Shown piece by piece: positions 40,792-49,380 of a DNA stretch of 64,000 bases. The stretch is taken from positions 47,162 through 111,161 of the forward strand of contig DATGMF010000027.1 in the NCBI GenBank assembly GCA_035293765.1, read 5' to 3'. Origin of the DNA: DASRHT01 sp035293765. Lineage in GTDB: Bacteria > Chloroflexota > Ktedonobacteria > Ktedonobacterales > Ktedonobacteraceae. The translations under genes were made by a program, and so were the position numbers. The notes under the pieces are model-generated. The model did no database searches and was not told the DNA's origin. It saw only the letters and a list, made by a program, of their open reading frames with translations. How positions within the stretch are numbered: the stretch's first letter is position 1; every line of letters begins with the position of its first letter.

Positions 40792-42111
40792 ATGAGCTCT
40801 ACAGTTTATCGTGTTGAGGGTGGTCGTCCGGTGATCGGAGAGATTACTTGCCTGGGAGCAAAGAATTTTATTACGAAAGCGATGGTAGCAGCACTTCTCG
40901 GCGACTCCCCAACCACACTAACCAACGTTCCTCCTATTGGAGATACGGAAATTACAAAGGAGATGTTTCTCTCGATTGGCGTGCGAGTCGAACATGAGGA
41001 AAACGTCATGCGGATCGACCCTTCATCGATGAGCGCTTCGTATGTTCCAACTCCCCACTCTGGAAGCAACCGTATCCCTATCCTTTTATTAGGAGCATTG
41101 TTACATCGCTTTACTGAGGTATCTGTTCCTATCGTTGGAGGCTGCCAGATTGGTGAACGTTCTGTGGATTTTCACTTGAAGGCAATAGAGCTTTTCGGTG
41201 GGAAGGTTGAGGCTACTGAAAGAGGATTTGTGGCGTCGCGCACTACGCCACTTAAAGGAACACATATTGAATTGCCATTTTCGAGTGTAGGGGCAACAGA
41301 GACATGCCTCTATATTAGCGTCCTGGCACAGGGAACAACCATTATCAGTAATGCCGCTATCGAGCCAGAAATTATCGAACTGATTACGATGTTGCGCTCT
41401 ATGGGCGCTATCATTTTCACCTCTTCGGGGCGTCAGATTCGCGTAGAAGGCGTCAAGCGACTCACAGGCACCACGATGGGCATTCTTGGCGACCGTATTG
41501 AGGCAGCATCCTGGGCATCACTGGCTTGCGCTTCGCAAGGAGATATTACGGTCCATGGTATTCGGCCAGACACCCTGGGAAATTTTCTCTCGTATTTTCA
41601 GCAAGTGGGAGGGGGTATCGAGCTCTGTGGACCCAAGAGCATTCGCTTCTTTCGGAAAAGCCCGTTACGGTCAACAATTATCGAAACCGATGTCTATCCA
41701 GGCTTCTCCACCGATTGGCAACAGCCCTTTGCCGTCTTGCTTACGCAGGCAGAAGGGTTCTCTATCATTCATGAGACAGTCTACGAAGATCGCTTTGGCT
41801 ATCTGCAAGCTCTCAACCGACTAGGAGCGAAAACACAACTGACAGACCATTGCTTGGGAGGTAGTCCTTGCCGCTACCGTGAGAAAGGCTACGACCATAG
41901 TGCCATTCTTCAAGGCCCAACCCCATTAGAAGCAGTAGGTGAAATAGCTATTCCTGATTTGCGTGCAGGACTGGCATATGTGATTGCTGCGGCTATCGCG
42001 CATGGGACCACATATATTACTGGTATTCCTTTTCTTGAACGAGGATACGGCAATATTATCCCTCGCTTAGCGTCGATGAATCTGCCAATCGAAAGCATTT
42101 CACGAACATAA
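40792..42111 (+). CDS. MurA-like enolpyruvyl transferase (EPSP synthase fold)
   Basis: 439 residues. Key MurA positions are kept: Lys24 in GAKNF, the active-site Cys118 in VGGCQIGERSVDFHL and Asp308 in YPGFSTDWQQ, with DLRAGLAYVIAAA in place of the usual DLRAxAALVLA. It should therefore transfer enolpyruvate from PEP to a UDP-sugar or a related nucleotide. Whether it is the housekeeping MurA or a paralogue of the type used in nucleoside antibiotic pathways (NikO/PolA group) cannot be settled here. Codon use is AT-richer than most neighbours, and the Shine-Dalgarno is weak, which suggests transfer. Confidence 0.82.
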   Translation: MSSTVYRVEGGRPVIGEITCLGAKNFITKAMVAALLGDSPTTLTNVPPIGDTEITKEMFLSIGVRVEHEENVMRIDPSSMSASYVPTPHSGSNRIPILLLGALLHRFTEVSVPIVGGCQIGERSVDFHLKAIELFGGKVEATERGFVASRTTPLKGTHIELPFSSVGATETCLYISVLAQGTTIISNAAIEPEIIELITMLRSMGAIIFTSSGRQIRVEGVKRLTGTTMGILGDRIEAASWASLACASQGDITVHGIRPDTLGNFLSYFQQVGGGIELCGPKSIRFFRKSPLRSTIIETDVYPGFSTDWQQPFAVLLTQAEGFSIIHETVYEDRFGYLQALNRLGAKTQLTDHCLGGSPCRYREKGYDHSAILQGPTPLEAVGEIAIPDLRAGLAYVIAAAIAHGTTYITGIPFLERGYGNIIPRLASMNLPIESISRT

Positions 42112-42376
42112 GCTTGTCCCATTTCTAGCCAGGAAAGCAGGTGATACAAGGCTAATAACTTTTGCGAATGCAGTCCATTAGATATGCGCCGCCGTTTAAG
42201 CAGCATATTTGACTCCAAGTCACTCCAGCCGATATTTTTATCGGCATGGAGGTTATTTTTGGCTGGTCAGAGAAGTTTCCCGTACAAGACATGAAAACAC
42301 CGAGGTTAAGCTCTTTGCTAGCTCCATGGCGCTCAAATGCCTCAGTTTAGCAAGACAAACCAATTTTTTGGATGCA
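42112..42376. other. non-coding, AT-rich gap with a small hairpin
   Basis: GCCGATATTTTTATCGGC (42228-42245, 7-bp stem) is the only structure seen. It lies between the convergent MurA-like and acyltransferase genes and may end either transcript. Confidence 0.35.
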
Positions 42377-43024
42377 TTATAACTCTCTTGCGAAATCTTC
42401 TGGCTCTGTCAGTTCTGCTTGGATATATGCCGGTACCCCAAAGGCTATAACATTCTCAGGCAAGTTCTTAGTGACTACAGCCCCAGCCCCGACCAGAGTA
42501 TTCCTTCCAACCTCTACTCCTGCCATAAGCGTGGCACCACTGCCCACTCGACATCCTTGACGCAGAATGGGGGCTTTTAGTCCCGGTGTAGTCAAATCTG
42601 GCGTTTTGACCCGGCGCATTTGTCTATCATTAATTGTCACCTCTCTGGCTCCAACTTGTACATTGTCTTCAATGATACATCCTCCTGTAATATGCGTTAA
42701 TGCAGAAATACGAACGTGATTACCAACTTGTGAACTCTTTTCCAAACACACCATATGAGATATTACTGTATTATCACCAACACGAACACCTTGACGTACG
42801 ACAACGTTATGCCCAATGATCGAATTCGATCCTATGACAACGCCTGAAGATATAATACATCCTTCTCGTAATCTCGTGCCTGCGCCGATAATAATTGGAG
42901 CAGAAGTGCCATTATCCTCTGTTCGGATAAAACGTACATTTTCGGCAACAATAGCTGAGGAACCAATCTGGAGGAACCCATATTCTATAGCTTCCTGCAC
43001 AGTATAGCTCTTTTCTACTCTCAT
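42377..43024 (-). CDS. left-handed beta-helix acyltransferase (hexapeptide repeat)
   Basis: 215 residues from ATG 43024, preceded by AAAGGAG 6 bases away. Hexapeptide repeats fill the protein (IGAGTRLREGCIISSGVVIGSNSIIGHNVVVRQGVRVGDNTVISHMV ... ILRQGCRVGSGATLMAGVEVGRNTLVGAGAVV), ending LPENVIAFGVPAYI. This is the WbbJ/NeuD/WlbB-like sugar O- or N-acyltransferase pattern. Substrate is unknown; a sugar nucleotide made by the convergent MurA-like enzyme is possible only by proximity. GC content is low for the window. Confidence 0.83.
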   Translation of the reverse strand: MRVEKSYTVQEAIEYGFLQIGSSAIVAENVRFIRTEDNGTSAPIIIGAGTRLREGCIISSGVVIGSNSIIGHNVVVRQGVRVGDNTVISHMVCLEKSSQVGNHVRISALTHITGGCIIEDNVQVGAREVTINDRQMRRVKTPDLTTPGLKAPILRQGCRVGSGATLMAGVEVGRNTLVGAGAVVTKNLPENVIAFGVPAYIQAELTEPEDFAREL

Positions 43025-43107
43025 TCCATCTCCTTTACAAATATTCCACATTTAAGTGTTAGGTGCAATAACTCTCACAAATTCCAAAGTTTTGTCACCA
43101 GAGTCTT

Positions 43108-43293
43108 CTAGTGAAATAGATTGTCGCCTACTTTTTTGTCTTCTCTTCCTAGAGACATCTCATAGAGTCCATTGCCAAGAAGAGCACGGGCTACCTGTCC
43201 TCGTAAAACATCAGTTGTTCCATCTGCTATTCTTAAACCCATTAAGTCTCGTACTCTTCTTTCCAGGTCCAAACTTTGCCCCGATTTATATGC
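43108..43293 (-). pseudogene. C-terminal remnant of an acyl-CoA dehydrogenase
   Basis: A 61-codon frame between two stops reads ...LERRVRDLMGLRIADGTTDV followed by LRGQVARALLGNGLYEMSLGR, the family's last helices (LRIADGTSE..RG.IAR). The flavin-binding and catalytic domains and any start codon are missing. The remnant lies between the acyltransferase and larC genes in AT-rich DNA and suggests deletion or rearrangement here. Confidence 0.65.
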
Positions 43294-43372
43294 CTATGTA
43301 TTTGGCTGATATCTCGACTCCAAATGAAAAAAACTTTAAACAATGCTATTTAGAGCTTTTTTCACTATACCA

Positions 43373-43421
43373 AATGATTATCGAATAGTCTCGTCGCTCC
43401 ATTCAATGATTATCGAATAGT
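43373..43421. repeat. 17-bp direct repeat at the end of larC
   Basis: AATGATTATCGAATAGT occurs at 43373-43389 and again at 43405-43421, directly after the larC stop. It marks the edge between the AT-rich islet and the higher-GC larC gene. Confidence 0.5.
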
Positions 43422-43423
43422 GT

Positions 43424-44650
43424 TTAGGGTTGGGTATCATGGTGCTCCTTTTGCTTTAGCAGAGCCTGCACCGCCCGGTTCGCAACCTCGTATACTTCCA
43501 GCAGCGGTATGTCACGTTCCCTGGCGATACGAGCACAATCCTCATACTCGGGAGTGGCGCTGATGATGCGCGTGCCTAAACGTTTGATTTTGACTGTTAT
43601 GGGGCCGAGCGGCGTAGCAATTTGTTGTTGCGAACGTTGCGCTTTGAGGCGCTGCACCTGCTGAATGCGCACTCCCAATGTGCTTGTTTCGCGCAATAAG
43701 AGCATTGCCAGCCGATCACCTTCATCGGGAGGGCAGATTACTCTTACCAGGGTCGCGGGGCGATTCTTCTTCATCTGAATGGGAGTATAGCTCACATCGA
43801 GCGCGCCCGATGCTAACAGGCGCTCCATTAGCCCACCGAGCAGTTCGCCACTCATATTATCAATATGCGATTCGATCACAGCCACCCAATCTACATCAGC
43901 TTCGGCTGACTCCTGTTGCATAGCCAGCTCGTGACCATAGCAGAGGCGCAGGCAATTGGGCCAGGGGAGCTGTTTGCGGCCAAAGCCGTAACCAACGCGT
44001 TCAATGCGTATGGGCGGCGTCTCGAAACGGGCCAGCGTCGCCAGAATTGCCGCACCCGTTGGCGTTACCAGCTCACCCTCAGTAGGGCAGGCTTTCCAGG
44101 GAGCCTGCACGCGGCGCAGAATTTCTAAAGTCGCCGGAGCTGGCACAGGCAACAGCCCATGAGCAGTCTTGACATGACCACTGGTCAGAGGCAAAGGTGA
44201 GGCATAGAGCCGAGCGATCCCCAGTTCCTCAATGCCAAGCGCGGCTCCGGTAATATCAATAATGGCGTCAACCGCACCCACTTCGTGGAAATGCACTGCT
44301 TCGATGCTCGTGCCATGAACGGCGGCCTCGGCTTCGGCCAGGCAGCGGAAGATCGCCAGGGCGGTATCACGCACACGGGGAGGGAGCGGTGCTGCGTGCA
44401 ACAGGGCGGCAATATTCGAGAGATGCCGCGTCGGTTGCTCCTGTTCCGCTAATGTCACAGCAAAACGTACGCCACGTATCCCTTTATCCTGGTAAGGCTC
44501 AAGCGTCAACTGGTAGCCCTCTAGCGGCAACGCTGCCAGTGAGTTGCTGAGGGTAGCGAGCGAGAGACCGACATCCAGCAATGCGCCAAGAAACATATCG
44601 CCACTGATGCCAGAGTGGCAATCCAGGTATGCTATCGACTGTCTCATCAT
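43424..44650 (-). CDS. larC: nickel-pincer cofactor biosynthesis protein LarC
   Basis: 408 residues from ATG 44650, with GAGAGG 7 bases upstream (the frame is open further but overlaps the preceding gene). The opening SIAYLDCHSGISGDMFLGALLDVGL and HFHEVGAVDAIIDITGAALGIEEL are diagnostic, as is the GHELAMQ region. LarC inserts nickel into the pyridinium-3,5-bisthiocarboxylate made by LarB and LarE to form the cofactor of lactate racemase and relatives. No larA, larB or larE is in this window. Other bacteria carry larC apart from the rest. Confidence 0.88.
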   Translation of the reverse strand: MMRQSIAYLDCHSGISGDMFLGALLDVGLSLATLSNSLAALPLEGYQLTLEPYQDKGIRGVRFAVTLAEQEQPTRHLSNIAALLHAAPLPPRVRDTALAIFRCLAEAEAAVHGTSIEAVHFHEVGAVDAIIDITGAALGIEELGIARLYASPLPLTSGHVKTAHGLLPVPAPATLEILRRVQAPWKACPTEGELVTPTGAAILATLARFETPPIRIERVGYGFGRKQLPWPNCLRLCYGHELAMQQESAEADVDWVAVIESHIDNMSGELLGGLMERLLASGALDVSYTPIQMKKNRPATLVRVICPPDEGDRLAMLLLRETSTLGVRIQQVQRLKAQRSQQQIATPLGPITVKIKRLGTRIISATPEYEDCARIARERDIPLLEVYEVANRAVQALLKQKEHHDTQP

Positions 44651-44661
44651 GCTCGCCTCTC

Positions 44662-45309
44662 TTACAACATTTCGCGCGCCAGAACTGCTTCCCAGTCGGC
44701 AGCTTGCTCGGCAGAGATGAGCAGGCTGGCTTTCAGGACCTGACGAAAGCCAGGTCTCTGTGTGCTTCCAGGATAACATGCCTGTTCCTCCGCAACCCAT
44801 AAGCGCGGCTTTGCACGGTTCTCCGCCGCTTGCCGAGACTGATCATCTGTCTGAAAATACTCTTGAACAACACTTACAGGTTGCTCCAGAGCTGCCGCTA
44901 ATCGTTTACATAGCTCATAAGGGATAGTAGCAGGCTCGATCAGGCGTTGTTCTAACTGTATCATAATATCCAGGGTCAAGTTAAGTCTATCGGCCAGCTC
45001 CTCCAGAGTGAACGAACGCCCGTTCGCCAATGGCAATAAATTGCCACGTTGTTCGGGTTGCTGCCGTACCCGCGCTTGAACGCGCCGCAGGACCTCGCGT
45101 GAGATAGCGGAGAGGGAGGTATCCGCATCCATCCCGGCAGGCACATACATTTCAACGGCGTGATAGTATGCCACAAAATCGGCAATGGCGCTGGCGTATT
45201 GCGGATAGCGCGCCAGGTAGTCGCTCAGGCGGGGTTGTTGTCCGGCCTGTTCCTCCGCAACGTAGCGCGCGGTAATGCGTAATAGAGCCTCTTCTTGTTC
45301 TCTAGCCAT
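44662..45309 (-). CDS. helix-turn-helix protein co-transcribed with the sigma factor gene
   Basis: 215 residues from ATG 45309, overlapping the sigma factor's stop by 8 bases. The first part (EQEEALLRITARYVAEEQAGQQPRLSDYLARYPQYASAIADFVAYYHAVE) resembles the short sigma-factor-regulator segment seen in such pairs. The middle (FTLEELADRLNLTLDIMIQLEQRLIEPATIPYELCKRLAAALEQPVSVVQEYFQ) looks like an HTH. It is probably a regulatory partner of the sigma factor, possibly an anti-sigma-like protein. No membrane segment or zinc anti-sigma motif was seen. Confidence 0.6.
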   Translation of the reverse strand: MAREQEEALLRITARYVAEEQAGQQPRLSDYLARYPQYASAIADFVAYYHAVEMYVPAGMDADTSLSAISREVLRRVQARVRQQPEQRGNLLPLANGRSFTLEELADRLNLTLDIMIQLEQRLIEPATIPYELCKRLAAALEQPVSVVQEYFQTDDQSRQAAENRAKPRLWVAEEQACYPGSTQRPGFRQVLKASLLISAEQAADWEAVLAREML

Positions 45310-46144
45310 AGAAAGCACATTCTCTTTCGGTCGCCAGCAGATCACGCAACAGTTTTTTGGCCGCCTGGATGCGATTACGCACCGTGCGGTCGCTAATTCC
45401 CAGCACGCGTGCAGCATCCTTCTCTGATCTTCCCTCCCAGAAAATCAGCAATACGACGGCCCTGAGCCTATCGGGAAGGTGCAGCACCAGTTGAAGGAGA
45501 TCAAAAGACTCAACCGTTTGTAGCATTCTTTGCGCCTGTTCATCTTCAATATCAAAGGAATGGATGCCGTTATCTGCCTGTTGTACAGGTTGGTCCAGGC
45601 TCGCCAGCAGCCCGCGTGGTATACGCGTACTCCTCTTCACGCCCAAATCGTGCCAGCGCCCCTCGCGCATCATCAAAGAGCGGTAAACATGTTTGCGTTC
45701 AAAATACAGGCAATGCAAAAAGTTCTCTTCCCAAAAGAGGCGTTCCGGGTTCATTAACGCGCGAATCACGCTCTCGTAAAGATCGGCGCACAAATCGCAC
45801 ATGAGCGCATATCGCTCATCCGCTGGCACCGCCAGGCTCTTCAGCACGCTAGCCGCCCAGTATTCATTCATCGTTTGTATACGCAGGAAAATAATTTCAA
45901 TGATACGATCTCGCCCCTGAACATCTCCCTGAGCCAGGGCGGAGCGAAAGCAGCGCACCAGCACCTCTAGCGGGATATCAGCCGATTGCAGAGTGCGCCA
46001 GAACGCGGTAGAGGCATAGCGGGGAAGAGAGCCATAAATCTGAGCCAGGCCGATTCGGCGCTTAACAACTTCCTCATCACGTTCACACTCGTCAGTAACC
46101 CTACACACACTATCCACAACGCCCTGTACCTCCAAATCAACCAT
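45302..46144 (-). CDS. sigma-70 family RNA polymerase sigma factor (ECF-like)
   Basis: 280 residues. The C-terminal ~60 residues form a clear sigma region 4 (LVLHLPDRLRAVVLLIFWEGRSEKDAARVLGISDRTVRNRIQAAKKLL). The N-terminal 200 residues are helical, with cysteines (RVTDECERDEE, YALMCDLCADLYESV, FLHCLYFERKH), and show only a weak sigma region 2. It probably directs RNA polymerase to a small regulon. Its overlapping downstream partner at 45309 suggests paired control. The following gene is larC, which may or may not be part of the unit. Confidence 0.75.
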   Translation of the reverse strand: MVDLEVQGVVDSVCRVTDECERDEEVVKRRIGLAQIYGSLPRYASTAFWRTLQSADIPLEVLVRCFRSALAQGDVQGRDRIIEIIFLRIQTMNEYWAASVLKSLAVPADERYALMCDLCADLYESVIRALMNPERLFWEENFLHCLYFERKHVYRSLMMREGRWHDLGVKRSTRIPRGLLASLDQPVQQADNGIHSFDIEDEQAQRMLQTVESFDLLQLVLHLPDRLRAVVLLIFWEGRSEKDAARVLGISDRTVRNRIQAAKKLLRDLLATERECAFYG

Positions 46145-46212
46145 ACAACGTCAGCCACTGTCTCTACTATAGACGTTTTTCGTTTGAATGTCAATTTCTG
46201 CGTCAAACCGGG

Positions 46213-47682
46213 TTATTTCCCGCTTTTATGGAATGCCAGCGCGTTGCGATACACCTCAACGTAACGCAGCGCGGAGGCGTGCCAGGAATGATCCGCCTCC
46301 ATCCCACGTACTTGCAGGGTACGCCAGGCGTCTTCGAAGCGGAAGACGGTCAGAGCGCGTACAATGGCGGCGAACAGCTCCCAGGGATCGTAATTGCTAA
46401 ATGCAAAGCCGTTGCCCGTGTTGGTATGGGGATCGTATTCCTGAACCGTATCGGCCAGCCCGCCAACGCTGCGCACAATGGGCACGCAGCCGTAGCGCAT
46501 GGCAATCAACTGGCTCAAGCCGCAGGGCTCAAAACGCGAGGGCATCAGGAACATATCGCTGCCCGCGTAGATGCGCTGGGCCAGTTCCGCATTAAAGGTG
46601 AGGAATATAGCAACCTGTTCGGGATAGCGGGCTGCCAGATTCTGGAACAGCTCGTGATAGTGTTGATCGCCAATGCCTAGCACCACAAACTGTATTCCCT
46701 GTGTGATCAATGGTTGTATGACCTGCGAGAGCAGATCAAAACCCTTCTGATCGGTCAGGCGCGAGATCATTGCCAGCAGCGGCGCATCGGCACGTACCGG
46801 CAGATGCGCGAACTGCTGCAAGTCGCGCTTATTCTCGGCCCGCTTCTCCAGAGAATGCACGTCAAACTGGGTGTGGATATAGCGATCAGTGGAGGGATTA
46901 ATTTCCTGATAGTCGATGCCGTTGAGGATGCCGAAGAGGCGGTCGCGGCGAGACCGCAGGAGGTGATCGAGTTTCTCGCCGAAGGTCGGCGTTAAAATCT
47001 CCTGGGCATAGCGTTCGCTCACTGTCGTCACAGCATCGGCAAAGAGAATGCCGCGCCCCATAATATCGACGACATTAGCCAGCTCTGCAATCTGGGGATA
47101 CAGGAAGCCGTTAGCAGCCACCCCTGCCACCTCAAGGATGCGATAGCCAAAGATACCCTGGTAGGCCAGATTATGAATAGTATAAACCGTGGCAGTATCG
47201 CTAAAAAAGGGGTCCTCCCGGTAGACTGTATGCATCCAGTTGGGCACGATGCCCGTGTGCCAATCGTTACAATGCACGATATCTGGCGACCAGTCAAGCG
47301 CCCTGGCTAACTCTAAAGCGGCGCGGCAGAACAGAATAAAACGCTCCCCATCGTCGATATAGCCATAGATATTTTCGCGATCAAAGAAGCGCGGCGCATC
47401 AATCATGTAAACGGGGATGTGATCGCCAATTTCTCCCTGACACACACTGGTCTGTAGCTGAAAATCGCCTACCTGCACGCTAAGCGAATCGAGCACAGTA
47501 TTTAGATGGAACCGCGCGGGATCGACCTGACGGTAGCGCGGCATCACCAGGCGAACATCGTGTCCCAGAGCGTGCAGAGCCTTTGGTAAGGCCCCCACAA
47601 CGTCAGCTAAGCCGCCAACTTTCGCAAACGGCACAATCTCTGCAGCGAGAATCAACACCCGAAGAGGCTGTTCGTACTGCAT
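46213..47682 (-). CDS. glgA: glycogen (starch) synthase
   Basis: 489 residues of glycosyltransferase family 5. LRVLILAAEIVPFAKVGGLADVVGALPKAL holds the KxGGL ADP-glucose motif. DWHTGIVPNW, the acceptor/catalytic histidine region HNLAYQG, FLMPSRFEPCGLSQLIAMRYG (the catalytic Glu in EPCGL) and VRSVGGLADTVQ are all present. It elongates alpha-1,4-glucan from ADP-glucose. No glgB or glgC is adjacent. GGGAGG precedes ATG 47682. Read toward the sigma factor gene, 68 bases away. Confidence 0.92.
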   Translation of the reverse strand: MQYEQPLRVLILAAEIVPFAKVGGLADVVGALPKALHALGHDVRLVMPRYRQVDPARFHLNTVLDSLSVQVGDFQLQTSVCQGEIGDHIPVYMIDAPRFFDRENIYGYIDDGERFILFCRAALELARALDWSPDIVHCNDWHTGIVPNWMHTVYREDPFFSDTATVYTIHNLAYQGIFGYRILEVAGVAANGFLYPQIAELANVVDIMGRGILFADAVTTVSERYAQEILTPTFGEKLDHLLRSRRDRLFGILNGIDYQEINPSTDRYIHTQFDVHSLEKRAENKRDLQQFAHLPVRADAPLLAMISRLTDQKGFDLLSQVIQPLITQGIQFVVLGIGDQHYHELFQNLAARYPEQVAIFLTFNAELAQRIYAGSDMFLMPSRFEPCGLSQLIAMRYGCVPIVRSVGGLADTVQEYDPHTNTGNGFAFSNYDPWELFAAIVRALTVFRFEDAWRTLQVRGMEADHSWHASALRYVEVYRNALAFHKSGK

Positions 47683-47735
47683 GGATATTCCCTCCCACTC
47701 TCAAAGAATACACCACATTATAGCACGCAAAAAGA

Positions 47736-47779
47736 GAGAGGTGACAGAATGCAGTTGTTTTTTTATGCTGTCACCTCTC
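47736..47779 (-). terminator. terminator at the end of the bc-type operon
   Basis: GAGAGGTGACAG (47736-47747) and CTGTCACCTCTC (47768-47779) form a perfect 12-bp stem on a 20-base loop. On the minus strand the stem is followed by TCTTTTTGCG. It ends the five-gene respiratory operon before glgA. Confidence 0.75.
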
Positions 47780-47800
47780 CAGGTCTGTTGTGCTGTATGA

Positions 47801-49303
47801 TCAGACCTTATAGCGGTTTCGTGTCAGGAAGTAAAACTGAATGGCCGCCAGAATTCCCATCACAAACAGCATCACCACAGCATCGGCAGCAGGTATTGGC
47901 GGTGGCTGATTAGCTGCGGGCGGTGGTGGTGGTACAGCCAGGCCGGAGATGAAGGGAATATTCGGCTCCGTCTCCGTGAATAATGGGATCGAGAAGAAGG
48001 CAAACGCTGCCAGGTAGATCAGTAAACAGGTGCCCACGACCAACCATTGGCCCAGACAGCCTAGATTGTTTTCGCCTACAATCGCGAACTCGCGGCGGGC
48101 AACGCTCGTCCAGATCACTGCCAGGAGCAACATTCCCGCACAGAGGATCATCGCAAACAGGATCTGGTCCGGCGACGTGTGTACCAGCAGGGTCGCCGCT
48201 GCGATTGCCCCTATCGTCACGATACTCGCGACCACCACCAGGGTACGATTCGACTTCCAGACCCAGATCGAAGCCAGCATCAGGGCAAAGAAATTGGTCG
48301 TGACGATAGCATCGATGAGATAGCCAGCCTGTGGCGAGAACGAGCAGCTTGCGGGAATGGCCGTTTTGCGGGCGCAAATGAGAAAATAATCATTGAGGCC
48401 GATAAACGTCCACGTATGCATCCAGGCAACCAGCGGATAGAGTACAAACCATATGACGAGGAAAATCGCTCCGGTCTGAGCCAGGCCGAGAGCCCCCACA
48501 GCATAGAGGGCAGGCATCGCCTTTTTGCGCATCGGGCGCATCAGGTAGTGCAAGCGCAGCAGCAGAGCGCCCAGAGCCAGGAAAATCGAGGCTCCGAGAA
48601 TGATAGCAGCAAACAGATCTATCAACTTCAAGCCAAAAAACGGATTTTGCGGGAAGAGCTGTCGCGCAAGGCCCGCATCGTTGACATACGTATATGCAAT
48701 GATAAACAGGACCAGCAGGATCGAGCTGCCAACAATCATCCAACGGATCGCGGGCGTGGTCCCCAGATCACGCAGGTCTGGATTACGCTGCTCGCGAATG
48801 GCTAGCTGGCTATAGAAAATCCAGGCCACACCGATGCCGAGCAGGGTAATGCCCAGCATCACAAAATCAACCGCGTTGGGCTGGAACCAGAGCACCTTGC
48901 CGCCCAATAGCGGGTTCCAGACAGTGGCATCCGTCGGGAAAAACTGATTGCATGTTTGCTGGTGGGGGGCACACCCTGTAATAGAGGCCAGGACCGCAAT
49001 GGCAAGGCCGACCACCGCAAAGATTGCCCCCAGACCGGTGAAAATGATGGGAGGCACCACCGGCTTAGGGTCGAAAAGCATCACTATCGCCTGGATCACC
49101 AGAAACGCACCCAGGAAGGCAGCAGCCAACCCCAGGGACCCCTGCTCCAATCCGGCGAGGGATGCAGCAGTCATTTGCAAGTAAATGTATCCAGGGAGTT
49201 GCCCGATCAGGATCGCGGCGATGAAGAAGAAGCCGACGGCGAAAACCAGCGCCCTCGCCCACGATATTCGTTCTGGCAACTCTTGTTGTTGTACGTGTTG
49301 CAT
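47801..49303 (-). CDS. polytopic membrane protein of the bc-type operon, unknown function
   Basis: 500 residues from ATG 49303 with about 12 membrane helices and a short Pro-rich loop near the C-terminus (LAVPPPPPAANQPPPI). Helix-loop regions include FNPTDAT-like outside loops with cysteines (ITGCAPHQQTCNQFFPTD). It lacks the His patterns of heme b and copper ligands known for cytochrome oxidase subunit I. Its place as the last gene of a b6/IV/Rieske/cupredoxin operon suggests an electron-transport or assembly partner, or a quinone-linked membrane subunit. A hairpin separates it from the gene upstream. Confidence 0.7.
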   Translation of the reverse strand: MQHVQQQELPERISWARALVFAVGFFFIAAILIGQLPGYIYLQMTAASLAGLEQGSLGLAAAFLGAFLVIQAIVMLFDPKPVVPPIIFTGLGAIFAVVGLAIAVLASITGCAPHQQTCNQFFPTDATVWNPLLGGKVLWFQPNAVDFVMLGITLLGIGVAWIFYSQLAIREQRNPDLRDLGTTPAIRWMIVGSSILLVLFIIAYTYVNDAGLARQLFPQNPFFGLKLIDLFAAIILGASIFLALGALLLRLHYLMRPMRKKAMPALYAVGALGLAQTGAIFLVIWFVLYPLVAWMHTWTFIGLNDYFLICARKTAIPASCSFSPQAGYLIDAIVTTNFFALMLASIWVWKSNRTLVVVASIVTIGAIAAATLLVHTSPDQILFAMILCAGMLLLAVIWTSVARREFAIVGENNLGCLGQWLVVGTCLLIYLAAFAFFSIPLFTETEPNIPFISGLAVPPPPPAANQPPPIPAADAVVMLFVMGILAAIQFYFLTRNRYKV

Positions 49304-49344
49304 GGATCGCAATCCCTTTCAGCGATCTAAAAATAGTAAAACGC

Positions 49345-49371
49345 CGCTGCGCTCCGTAGAGAGGCGCAGCG
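49345..49371 (-). terminator. hairpin inside the bc-type operon
   Basis: CGCTGCGC (49345-49352) pairs with GCGCAGCG (49364-49371); on the minus strand GCGTTTTACT follows. It may attenuate transcription into the last gene. Confidence 0.45.
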
Positions 49372-49380
49372 ATACAGCAT

